Shown here piece by piece: positions 48,461 to 58,942 of a stretch of DNA of 64,000 bases. Numbering within the stretch: the stretch's first letter is position 1; each line of letters begins with the position of its first letter. The notes beneath the pieces are model-generated. The model was given only the letters and a program-made list of their open reading frames with translations, ran no database searches and was not told the origin of the DNA. Origin of the DNA: Pilatotrama ljubarskyi. Lineage: Eukaryota > Basidiomycota > Agaricomycetes > Polyporales > Polyporaceae. Both the position numbers and the translations under genes were made by a program. Where the stretch lies: NCBI GenBank assembly GCA_022385805.1, contig MU277671.1, positions 1,044,753-1,108,752 on the forward strand. The letters are read 5' to 3'.

Positions 48461-48588
48461 GGACGTGTCTGACTTGACGCCACGTATTCGTGCGGATGCC
48501 CCGGTAATCTCGGATGTTTGTCCTTGTGTACCAAAGGCTTCCGTTTCAAACATGAGCAAATAACGCCTCTTCACCTCCTTCGATCAGC

Positions 48589-49651
48589 ATGGCCAAAGGC
48601 GGCAAGAAAACCTCGCTCAAAGCCGCCCTCGCATCTCAGCAGTCGCGGCTCAAGAAGAAACAGGAAGCGGTTCATGCGTCTCAGCATGCGGACCGCATGA
48701 AGGCGGGTTCCCAGGCAAAGGCCAAAGGAAAGGCCCCTTTGCGCCCTACCATCCCTTTCGCGGCTACAGACAACATACTTCTCATCGGAGAGGGGAATTT
48801 CTCTTTCGCACGGGCGCTTGCATTCCATCCGCCGCAATCACTGGAATTCTTACCTCCGTCGAACATCATCGCGACGGCATATGATACTGAAGATGATTGC
48901 TATACAAAATATCCGGAGGCGCGCGAGATCGTCGCAGCGCTCCGTGAAAAGGGCGTCGTAGTCCTCTTCGGCGTGGACGCCACAAAACTGGAGAGGTGCT
49001 CTCCCTTGAGAGAGCGAACCTTTGACCGTATAGTGTGGAACTTCCCTCATGCAGGTTGGAGACCCCGCGCATAAGTGCTTAGTGCGTCCATACTAAAACC
49101 AGTGTATTCCCACAGGGAAAGGCATCACGGATCAGGATCGCAATATCCTGTCCAACCAGGTCCTATTGCTGGGCTTCCTCCGCTCCGCTGCTCCATTCTT
49201 GGCAAGAGGACCAGTGCCTGTCGTTAACAAGGCTCGCAAAAGGAAACGCGACCCTGACGACGACGGATCAGAGGACGAGGCCGAAGACCACGAACTGGCG
49301 CAAGATATCATCGATACTAGCCGCAAGACGAGGGGTACCATCCTGATTACACTGCGAAACGTTCCTCCATATACCCTGTGGTAAAGTTGGCACACACTTG
49401 CATCAAGTTCAGTGGTTTTCTGACGTTACTCACGCAGGGATCTCCCGAAGTTGGCAAAGAATCCACCACCTCCTGCATCCACGGGGCAGCCGCCCAACCC
49501 GAAATATACACAGCTACGGTCATTCGCATTCCATCGGCAGGCGTGGAAAGGCTATGAGCATAGGATGACCAAGGGCGAGCGAGCGCATGGTAAGGGGAAG
49601 ACGGGTGAGGGAGGAGAGGACCGTACATGGGAGTTCTGTCTGCAAGATTGA
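48589..49651 (+). CDS. Bmt5-like 25S rRNA (uridine-N3) methyltransferase
   Basis: Bmt5 methylates a uridine at N3 in 25S rRNA; the family carries the Rossmann-like DUF2431 domain. A Lys-rich nuclear/nucleolar N-terminus (MAKGGKKTSLKAALASQQSR) leads to the signature LLIGEGNFSFARALAFHPP. Next come IIATAYDTEDDCYTKYPEAR, VVLFGVDATKLERC and the family motif [20 protein letters not shown], with LLGFLRSAAPFLARG. An acidic/basic insertion (KARKRKRDPDDDGSEDEAED) precedes the end of the domain, around GTILITLRNVPPYTLWDLPK and FAFHRQAWKGYEHRMT. Three exons give about 300 residues. Catalytic specificity is inferred from the family. Confidence 0.9.
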
Positions 49652-49718
49652 GCTATAGCGTTCTATATCACAGTCGTCCCCCGCTCTCGTCCCCGGCATT
49701 CTACTGTACTCGTATAGA

Positions 49719-49733
49719 GACCCTAACCCTAAG
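49719..49733. repeat. Short telomere-like repeat (CCCTAA, two units)
   Basis: GACCCTAACCCTAAG contains two units of the canonical fungal telomere repeat, about 170 bp before the enoyl-CoA hydratase ATG. It may be an interstitial telo-box or Rap1/Tbf1-type site. A second single-to-double unit (TAACCCTAACC) lies at 63625-63635. Confidence 0.45.
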
Positions 49734-49900
49734 CCGCTCGACGGTCAACTGATCACGGCTCGGCTACTGGAGGAACGCATCTTGTCCGGCGACCGGTTCC
49801 TGCCCGCTTATTGCTATGATGTTCTCGTCCGTCTCGGACGCTCAGGCTCGTCCTGCGTCTCTATCATCAACCACCACGTCGTTCCGTCCCCGTAGTCGCA

Positions 49901-51146
49901 ATGTCAACAGGAACGTCCTCCGGGGCTGCTCTTCAGCCTCCAGCGCACTCGGATGAGATCAAAGTCTCCTTCCCTCAGGAGCATGTCATGCTGCTCACCT
50001 TCAACCGCCCAAAGTCGCTCAATGCAGTGACTCCTACAATGACAGAAGACGTAAAGAGAGTCCTGGACTGGTTTGACGACGAGCCGAGTCTATGGTATCT
50101 GCTCTCTCATCGGACAGCTACGGGACTTCTGAACTAATCATGACCGCCCAGGATTGTGATCCTCACAGGAGAAGGCCGCGCCTTCTGCGCAGGGGCAGAT
50201 CTCATTGAGCAAGTCCAGCTTATGCATGGAGAGAGTGAGCGCTTGACATGTTCTCCCTGTGCAGGTGGAACAAGCGACAGGCTAGTGGCGGCGCCGAAGA
50301 TGACCAGAAGCGCATCATTCAGGATGTGGACGGCTTTGCCTCCATCTCGAGGCGATACTCTACGTCCAAGCCCATAATCGCTGCAGTTAATGGCGGTGCG
50401 TATGGGGGAGGTATGGAGATTATCTTGAATTGCGACCTGGTGATCGCGAGCGAGGACGCCATGCTTGCGCTTCCGGAGGTCAAACGCGGGGTGGTCGCAA
50501 TTCAAGGAGGTCAGGCCGCTACTGAATCTCATTTAGCCCGGCTACTGATGAAGCACTTCAGGCATGCCGAGATTGTCACGAATTGCAGGACATCAGGTCA
50601 GTTATAGCCTGCCAAGCAGCTTGTCGCCTCCGGAAAGCTGAGCAATGCTTCAGCTTGCCAGCGAAATGCTGCTGCTAGGCAAGGCGATCAGTGCAACAGA
50701 TGCGGCGACCCGGTTCGGCTTGTGAGTACTTCCTTTCTTTCTATAAATCCTTGCTCAGAGCTTGCGAAGTGTGAACAAGGTTGTACCGAAGGCTGAAGTG
50801 CTGTCAACTGCACTCGCCTGGGCAGCCGAGATAGCTCAGAATAGCCCTGACGCGATCCAGAGCACTAAGCGTGCTCTGCTGCTGGCGACCCGCCACGGTA
50901 GCGTGGAGGATGCCGTCATTGCCCACGTGAGCTCGAAAGAGAGCAAGCGGGCGTTCACCAGCGAGAACATCCAGGTATGAGCGTTGTGGGTGTCAACCCG
51001 AGAACGATCCTGACTCGGCTCTCTGTTCCAGGAGGGTCTCAGGGCGTTTACAGAGGTCAGCTACGACATCTTGCGATGTCATCTCTGTAACTCACCTTCT
51101 ATGGCAGAAACGCAAGCCATCCTGGAAGAATCCTGCCAAGCTATAG
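49901..51146 (+). CDS. Enoyl-CoA hydratase/isomerase, probably peroxisomal
   Basis: This is a crotonase-fold enzyme acting on enoyl-CoA in beta-oxidation or a related CoA pathway. The spliced protein shows the entry motif VMLLTFNRPKSLNAVTP, the first oxyanion-hole segment LTGEGRAFCAGADLIEW, the signature KPIIAAVNGGAYGGGMEI and ILNCDLVIASEDAMLALPEV. After an inferred 54-nt intron (50509-50562) it continues GMPRLSRIAGHQLASEMLLL and then GKAISATDAATRFGLVNKVV. The C-terminus (KPSWKNPAKL) ends in AKL, a plausible PTS1 signal. A glutamate in the position of the catalytic acid is present (LPEVKRG). About 290 residues are expected. Hydratase or isomerase specificity is not decided. Confidence 0.88.
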
Positions 51147-51569
51147 GTTCATGATGAGGGGACGTTACTGTGCATTCTGTACCACATACTGCTTGACTGG
51201 GAATCTGTGGGTACCTGGACGATTGTCGTGGGTTGTGAGCTTTGCGAAATGAAGGGAACCTTTCTGCTCACACTCTGCGACGCTTGAGGATCCCGCGTGT
51301 GTTCCTAATACTTGTTACTCACATGAAGATGGATGTCAGCATATGTCAGCTCAGTGGGATGCGGGGTAAGGTCCGGTAAGCTGATGGCTGTTCCCCGGAT
51401 CCGCGATCGTTCCGAACTTGCCGGGCGCAGAATGCGGGGTAAGTACATAAGTGCACCCTGCTCTCGACCACCACCACGACGCGCAAAGGAGTCCTCGCCT
51501 CGTCGCAGAGTCTCTTGCTTGTATTCTCTTGGTCTGCTCCACAGCGTTGTGACTATATTCTCTCAGACG
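51147..51569 (+). promoter_or_regulatory. Upstream region of the methylisocitrate lyase gene
   Basis: This spacer lies between two genes on the same strand and should contain the lyase promoter. A CTATATTCTCTCAG stretch sits directly before the ATG. No coding frame with family resemblance was found, although one frame stays open upstream of the ATG from 51333. Confidence 0.45.
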
Positions 51570-53752
51570 ATGTCGAGCATCCTGAGGACGACTCTCCGAG
51601 CCCCAGGCCGCTTCCTCCCCGCTGGTTCTCGCGCGATGAGCTCGTTCAACTTCTCTGCCCCCTCGCTTCCCTTGACTCCTCCTTCCGTTGAGGAAGAGGC
51701 CGCTGCATTTGAGGCTCGGGTGGCGGACATGGAGGCGTTCTTCAAGCAGTCTCGCTTTGCCTCGTTGAAGCGGCCATACACTGCAGCGCAGGTCGCGTCG
51801 AAACAGGGTTCGTTCCCAGTGCTCCCCCTTCCCTCCACGCTGCTCGCGAACAAGCTCTACGCGCTCTTCGAGAAGGCCGCAGCGGAGGGGAGGCCAGTGC
51901 ACACCATGGGCGCGATTGACCCCGTGCAGATGACCCAAATGGCGCCTCACCAGGAGGTCGTATATGTCAGTGGCTGGGCGTGCTCGAGCGTATTGACGAC
52001 GGGGAACAACGATGTTGGCCCCGACCTCGGGTACGCAGTGATGTCGATACTACCTTGTATTGTTCTCATGAGTGCCGGAACAGAGACTACCCTTACACAA
52101 CTGTCCCGAACCAAGTGCACCGGTTATTCCGCGCTCAGCAACTGCATGATAAGAAGCACTACGACGAACGTCTGAATGCAAGCCCAGAGGCTCGCGCGAA
52201 GCTGCCTTACATCGACTACCTGCGACCTATCATTGCCGATGCTGACATGGGGTGAATATTCCCGAGCCATTGCTAATTTCTTCTGGAGAGCAGATGAACT
52301 CACAAACTACCCTCATCTGCAGACACGGCGGTCTGTCTGCTGTGATGAAGCTGGTGAAGCTATTCGCCGAGTCGGTACGTATGGAGAGGTGTAGTGAGGA
52401 TGTGTGGATACTTACAGGCACACAGGGGGCGTCCGCAATCCATCTCGAGGACCAGCTCGTTGGCGGTAAGAAGTGTGGACACTTGGCGGGCAAAGTACTC
52501 GTCCCGGCGTCGGCGCACGTCTCGCGCCTCATCGCCGCGCGGTTCCAGCTTGACATGCTCAAGTCGACCATGCTGCTCATCGCGCGCACCGATGCCGAGT
52601 CCGCGAAGTTGCTCTCGAGCACGGTCGATGTGCTCGACCACGAGTTTATCAAGGGCGTGTCTGCGCCCGACCGCGCGCTCGCGGAGGTGATCTCTGCGGC
52701 TGAGGCGGAGGGCCGGAGCGGAGCGGAGATCGACAGGATAGAGGCGGAGTGGCTTGCGCGGAACCCGCTCTGCACTTTCAACGAAGGTCGGGCGTCTTGC
52801 AATGCGTGTTATATAATCAGACTGACGTCTCTCGCCCGGTAGCCTTCGAGAAGGCGTTGAGGACGTCGAGCGTCAAGGACAAGGAAGGCGCACTGAAAGT
52901 CTACCGAGAGGCCGTAGACGGCAAGTCGAACGCGGATGCGCGTGACGTCGCCAAAGACATCCTGGGCGAGAGTATCTTCTGGGATTGGGACCGTGAGCCT
53001 TCTGCATCATATCCGGGGCTCATCGTTGAGCTCACATGGTATCATCTGTGCAGTGCCCAAGACTCGCGAGGGCTACTACCACTACACAGGTGGTGTGGAG
53101 GCCGCCATCAAGCGCGAGCTTGCCTTCGCACCGTACGCCGACATGATCTGGCTCGAGACCAAGCTGCCCGACCTGCACCAGGCCCGTTACTTCTCGCGCA
53201 AGATCCGGGAGAAGTACCCCGGAAAGTGCGCACCCCCTTACCACGAGTGCAGTGCATGACTGGATGCTCAGTCTTATACGCATAGGTGGTTTGTATATAA
53301 CCTGAGCCCGAGCTTCAATTGGACGGCGCAAGGGTTCTCTGACCAAGATCTCAAGAACTTCGTTTGGGATCTCGGCAAGGAAGGGTAAGTCTCACAGTAC
53401 GGCACATACATCCCTTGACTGAACGGTCTGTCCAGTTTCGTCCTCCAACTCATCTCGCTGGCCGGCCTCCACCTGGACGCCGTTGCTACTGGTGTGTTCT
53501 GACGTCCCCACACCCTAAGATATATAGATTGACACGTGCAATACAGCTGAACTCGCCGCCCGGTACAAGACGGAGGGCATGCTCGCCTACGTCAACCTCA
53601 TCCAAAAGAAAGAGAAGGAGCTCGGCTGCGACGTGCTCACGCACCAGAAGTGGAGCGGCGCGAACTACATCGACCGCATTCTGACGACCGTCTCCGCAGG
53701 CTCATCCAGCACCTCGGCCGTCGGCAAGGACTCCACGGAGCACTCATTCTGA
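51570..53752 (+). CDS. 2-methylisocitrate lyase, mitochondrial
   Basis: This enzyme cleaves 2-methylisocitrate to pyruvate and succinate in the methylcitrate cycle, which removes propionyl-CoA. The N-terminus is Arg/Ser-rich and lacks acidic residues ([20 protein letters not shown]), a mitochondrial presequence. The catalytic loop is [15 protein letters not shown], with EDQLVGGKK before it, followed by [15 protein letters not shown] and [20 protein letters not shown]. These match the methylisocitrate lyase branch; glyoxysomal isocitrate lyases usually have GTKKCGHMAGK. Later motifs are [20 protein letters not shown] and [15 protein letters not shown]. The C-terminus STEHSF has no PTS1 signal, also against a glyoxysomal enzyme. 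About nine introns, roughly 570 residues. A bifunctional isocitrate lyase is the main alternative. Confidence 0.87.
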
Positions 53753-54192
53753 GGGCCCTCAGACAGCGAGTGATAGAAGCGCAGAGGGAGGAAAATGTAT
53801 TGTTTGCATCTGCAGGACTAACTAGGATCTACTCAATGAATATGATAATGACACATATCGACTGGGATGCAATGCGAAGGGAATGTACGAGGGACGATAT
53901 CGACAGGAGAGCAGGAGAGGCGAATGAAATAGTTATGCGTGATAGGTACGGTAAGGAAGAATGATCTGCAAGAGGACGCTACGTAGTGCAACCCCCGCGC
54001 TGCACGCATAGCGAGCTGCTGAAGTGGACAGACCGAAACAGCGCGGGTCAGAGATGCCTGCTCGACAGGCGAACATACAGTCTCAAGGGAGTGCCACGAC
54101 CTAACATCGAGAGCATACCCGAGGCGCAGACGAAGCATAAGGAAATCCGACATAGCCACATAATCATCAAGAAAACCACTCGCAGGGCCACC
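53753..54192. other. Convergent 3' intergenic region
   Basis: 3' flanking sequence of methylisocitrate lyase (+) and the large fungal protein (-). The 53800-53960 part is purine-rich. No gene was seen. Confidence 0.5.
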
Positions 54193-57100
54193 CTACTCCG
54201 CGGACGTCATGGATTGGTCCAGTCCGTGGTAGGGGTACGACAACGCCTGCGACGGCGCCAGCTTCGGTGACACAATCTCGAACTGGGACTCGTCAAAGCT
54301 CGGCCTGCTCTCGTACGAGTCGCCCGACGTCCGCGGAACACCCAGCGCCGAGCCGTTCCGGGGCGGCGACGCCCCACTCATAAGGCGCGATGGCGCGCGC
54401 GAAGAGGACGAGTCCGTCGAAGAGATGCTGGGGCGCTGACGCGAGGCCGCGGACATGCGGCCGCTCGCGTTCGACAGCTGGGACTGACGGCTGTTGGAAC
54501 GGGACTGAGCACCCGCGAGGTGCTCCGGCAAAGCTGGACTCCGCGGGATGTCAACGAGTGTCATGGAGGACGACACGCCCGACGCGCGTTTCATCACGGA
54601 CGAGAGCTCAACAACGCTGCTCTTGCGCCGCCGCGTCTCCTGCGCCATCTCAGAGCTCGACCGAGGCGTCTGGGCGATGGAGGATGTCGACGAGTGTGTC
54701 GAGAGGCTTCCAGACTGAGACTTGAACGACTTGAGGATCGACTTTCGTGCACCTCTGTCGCCCTGTGCGGACGTCGCCGGCGCCGATGCAGGCAGCGGGG
54801 GTGTCGTCGGAGGTACAGAGGGGGAGGCTTGCCGGACGGGTACAGGGTGGATAGGATACGGTGACTCCTGGTTAAACTGGAACGAATGCAGCGAGTTCTT
54901 GCGCTTCGGCTGCGGGGGCGCGAGGCCAGGAGCGGAGTGCGGCTGCTGCTGCATGAGCTGCTCGGGCTGCGGGCTCCGCGACATGGCACGAGAGGACCGC
55001 TTGCCCGGGGGCGCCGAGTTTGGTGACGACCTTCCCGACTCCGGGAGCGCCGGCGACACTGAGCCTGAGACGGACGACTTGTTCGTCCGCCGCCAAAGCT
55101 TCTTGATGCTCTTCACGCTCATCAACGAAGCCGACTTGGCGTTTTTCGCCGTCGTCGCAGGGGCGGAGGACGCCGGACCGTCATCCGAGGGTAGTGAGTC
55201 CAGAGAGAACCTGCTCGACGGCGCGTCCGACAGGCCACTTGATGACTTGTTGTTATGCGCATGTCGAGACCCAGACGCCTTCTTCCCTGGAGGAGAGGGT
55301 CCGGACAGATCCTCCTGCAGAGGCGGGACTTTGTCTATGTCAGACGGGAACCGACCAAACGGGTCGGGGGATAGAGGGATGACGGGTGAATCGGATGCGG
55401 GATGCCGCAGGAGCGAAGGCGCCACAAGCGGAGGATACAGCGCGTTGCGCTCCTCCTCCAGCTCGCGTTTCCGCGCCATAGTCTCATCGGAGACATAGTC
55501 CGGAGTCGTGCGCTTCTGGAAGGGCGACTTCGGCAGCTCCGTCGAGATCCCGTTGAACGCTATCCGGGGCGGTGACGGGATGTCCTCCGACATTGGTTCA
55601 GGATCTGCTGGGGCGCCGCTGGCCATGCTGGACAGGGCAGAGTAGGGGACGGCGGGCCAGGAGGCACCCTCGGCGGGAGGCCTGTACGAGGACGAGCCTT
55701 CAGTATCCGGAACCATCGGGAGTCAATGAGAAGGGACGAACCCTGGCTTCGGTGACGGGTTCGGAGAGGGTCCGGTGCTGACCGAGCCGCGCCATGCTGG
55801 TGGGGTGAGCGAACTGGCGATCGAGGGCCTTCCAGTCGGCGTCGTCTCCGCCGCGAGGTCCTCGAGCGCGAGCTTGCGGGGCGAGAATTGGGCGAGATTC
55901 TAGGCGGCATGGTCAGCACACGAGAACCGTTACGAGATGAGGGCAAGGAGATCCTCACCCGCTCGATCTCGTCCAGCTTGGCCATCATCAGCACTTGGCT
56001 CTTTCTGCGGTCATGCGGGTCGTCCTCGTCGTACTGCTCGAATCATCAGTGGCTGTCCAGAAATACAGATGTGTAGCAGGAGCTATACCTCATACGAGCC
56101 CTCTAGACCAAGGTCGAGCTCGTCGTAGAAGACGCCTTCGCGCTTCTCCACCAACGGACTCCGGCGCATCGGCTTATGAGTCGTCTCGCCGTCGGACAGC
56201 TCCTCTTCGTCGCTCGACTTCTTGAACTCGCCTGATGAGGGCGTGTTATCCTCTTGTAGGTACGCGAGGCGGATATTCGAGCCGTCCGTCGTGGGCCCAG
56301 AGCCACTGGTGGCTCCCGGGAGCGACGGAGCAAGGTTCAGTGCCGGAGGCACATGCTTCCTTGACAAGGAAGAGCCCTGCGACGACCGACGCGGCCCTTG
56401 TGGTGGTGACGCCGGGATCGCCACCGACAATCGTGGGCGAGAGCTCCTCCGAAGGAGCTCCGCGATCTCCTCCGCATCGTCCACCACCTGCCTTTCCTCC
56501 CCATCCTCCGCTGGGTCCGGCAACGCAGAGAGTGCCGCGCCGTCGAGGGCGAGGTCGACGACCTTCGGATCCGCGACGCGCCTCGACTTCCTCTGGGATG
56601 CGTTTTCAGCACGCATGTCCGCCCAAGTCTCGGCGTCCGTGCCGAACACGTCCGCCAACGGATCGCCACTTACGCTCCCTTGTCCGTACCGCGCCGTCGC
56701 ATCACCCTCGTCCTCTGAACCCTCCCCGTCCGAGTCCGGTAGCTGCGCGTACCCGTCGTCGTCTGCGTTGGGCCCGAGCAGCCGGCCGTTTCGTGGTCGC
56801 AAGTGCGCCGGCATGTTCTCCGTCGCTTGCAGTCGGTCAACCAGACGCAATGAAACAGCAGGCCTTCTGCCCGCATCCTCTTCACCCTCTCCCTCACCAC
56901 CCGACTCATCTCCTGCTCGCGACGCCGCTCTCCTCTGCATGCCCAACCTGCTCTCCGCGCGTTTGGCGTGTTGAACGCGTCGACTCCGCTTCCAGCGGTC
57001 GTACCACGTCGCCTTCCGACGGTCGATGTCAAACTCGACCTTGGCCAATATGGGAATGAGCGCCGGGGAGTGCAAGCCAGGGAGCGGGACGTCGTCCGCG

Positions 57101-58002
57101 TTACCGCCATCTGAAATGGACGTGGCGGACTCGGGCGAATCGAGGTCAGACCGCGAGGAGATGGCGGAGTGCGACGCCGTGGTGGACGGCGAAGGTGTCA
57201 TGAGCTGCTGTGGTGTCTCGGCGCGCATGGGAGAGAGAAGCGGGCGAAGGCTGCTCTGGTTTGACATGACATCTTGGAGCAGAGATGGCGAGGACTGGGC
57301 AGCTGGTGATCCGAAGCCGAGGCCCTTTGTACGCACCGCGGACGCCGGCATCTCCTCGCGTTCGGCCCTGAGAACACGTACCCAGATGTGTCTCCAGATG
57401 TCCTCCGAAAGTCTTGGACCGGGGACATCTCCATCGTCTTCAGAAATGTTGCCAAGCCGCATGGTGGCCTGTGCGGCGGGAGAGGAATTGATCAAATACA
57501 GGACGAGGCCTACCGTACTAGGAAGCGCATATTCCTTCGCGATGGCTGCGAGCTGGCTTTGCAACGTGGGGTAGACAGGCACGAGGATCCCTCGTCGGAA
57601 CTGTGCGTGATACCCCGAGGCGTTTGGCGGGGGAGGCAGAAGCTCGTTGTCATAGAGGTTGTCAGAATCATGGGGCAAGTGCGTTGGCGGGATGACATGC
57701 AGCAGGTATTTGGACGTTTGCGTGACTGGCGTGTAGGTGTGCGCAGAGCCTACGGAGGGCGTCGGAGAGCGTCGGAAATCGAAAGCAGAGGAAGCAGCGG
57801 TGCTTGGTGCGACAGGTGAGGGCGCATAGGTAGAAGCCGGAGAAGAGATACCGTGGATGACTGGGACGGGGGTAGAGACTCCGAGGGCGTTTGCGAGTTT
57901 AGCCAAGCGGTGTGGGGGCAGCGGTGCTCGTGGGGGTGCCCAGGAGGGAGTGGAAACCGCAGAGACCGGAGAAGTGGGATCGTCTTGGGCTGAACTGGGC
58001 AT
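54193..58002 (-). CDS. Large low-complexity fungal protein of unknown function (structure uncertain)
   Basis: A 5' exon of about 640 codons starts MPSSAQDDPTSPVSAVSTPS. It has a conserved-looking core (YLLHVIPPTHLPHDSDNLYD, RRGILVPVYPTLQSQLAAIA, KEYALPSTVGLVLYLI, then DIWRHIWVRVLRAEREEM). A basic helix follows (ATWYDRWKRSRRVQHAKRAE), then Ser/Glu-rich linkers. A short exon (YDEDDPHDRRKSQVLMMAKL) and a third exon (NLAQFSPRKLALEDLA...) lead to a 3' block of about 500 codons, highly Ser/Pro-rich, ending SYPYHGLDQSMTSAE. A TGA at 55723-55725 interrupts the frame between the third exon and the 3' block. A 75-nt intron (55682-55756, GTCACC...TACAG) would remove it in frame; otherwise two genes are present. 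The N-terminal core occurs in uncharacterised fungal proteins. Function unknown. Confidence 0.65.
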
Positions 58003-58942
58003 ATTCGTCGTGTAGAGTGGTGAAGAGGGTTTGATGAAGCACAGAGCCGGACTACAGTTTCTGCATGGGTCTCAACTGCGACAGACGCTGCGAAGAATCT
58101 TGAGCAAAAGCGCAGCCACCGTGCATGGATGAGTTGCGACCTACGCAGCGGTTCCAAGGCGACGCTCACGTCCGCGGTTCGAGAAATGGATGCAGTGTCT
58201 CCGAGCGATGCTGGAGAGTGCGCAGAACGACAAAGCCAGACCGAGAGAGAACAAGCGGATGGTGGCCGGGAGGGACGAAGAGGAACAAGTCGACTCGATC
58301 ACTCCGGCCCTTGCACACACAGCACATCCAACTCTTGTTCCAATCAAACCCCCGCACCAGACTCCTCCCCAGCTCGCGTCACGTGGTACTACTGAAGCAT
58401 CCGGCTTGCCGGCCCGATATTGACTTGTGTGACGCCACTCAGGCTTGTCCACTGCAGCAGCGAAGGAAGTTCAGGTTCTTGTCAGGCATCTGCTGCAACC
58501 GCCGCCGTTCCATCTCACCACCCTTGCTTTTTGACGACCGTCATGATACTTCAATGATGTTGGGTCCCTTCTCCACCCAGCTGACCTACAAGACCCAGGC
58601 TGCTCCGGCCTTTCTGCGGAAATGAGATACCACACGTCGCAACTCCTCTGACATGCCCCACGACTGACAGTTCGAACCTCGCTGCCTCTGATGGTACTCG
58701 AAGTACACCTACCACTCTATCATCCGTGCCCAAGACAGCGCTCAGGAAGGCTCTTCAGGCAGATATCATCGTCCTAGCTTTGGACAGATTGCTAGGCTGG
58801 TCCTACTTGTATCCCTGGGCTGCCCATCAATCGGCTCCTCTGCCTCCCTGCTATCCCGACGGACTCCTCCTGACTACGCGCGATGTATCTTGGAGAGCGT
58901 GCGCTGACTGACGCAGATTATGCTGAACACTCGGCGAACCAG
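58003..58942. other. Divergent intergenic region
   Basis: This stretch of 940 bp lies between the large fungal protein (-) and the 7TM gene (+). A 23-codon frame at about 58556-58625 (MMLGPFSTQLTYKTQ...) looks peptide-like, but no continuation or family was found. A GTG-initiated frame from 58726 was also inspected without recognition. The rest appears non-coding. Confidence 0.45.

Noticed and set aside
54722..57574. Long plus-strand open frames opposite the large fungal gene
   Set aside because: They are antisense shadows of GC-rich, low-complexity exons and show no family motif or splice pattern.
58556..58625. 23-codon peptide frame (MMLGPFSTQLTYKTQ...)
   Set aside because: It looks like a small mitochondrial-protein start, but no donor or continuing exon was found.
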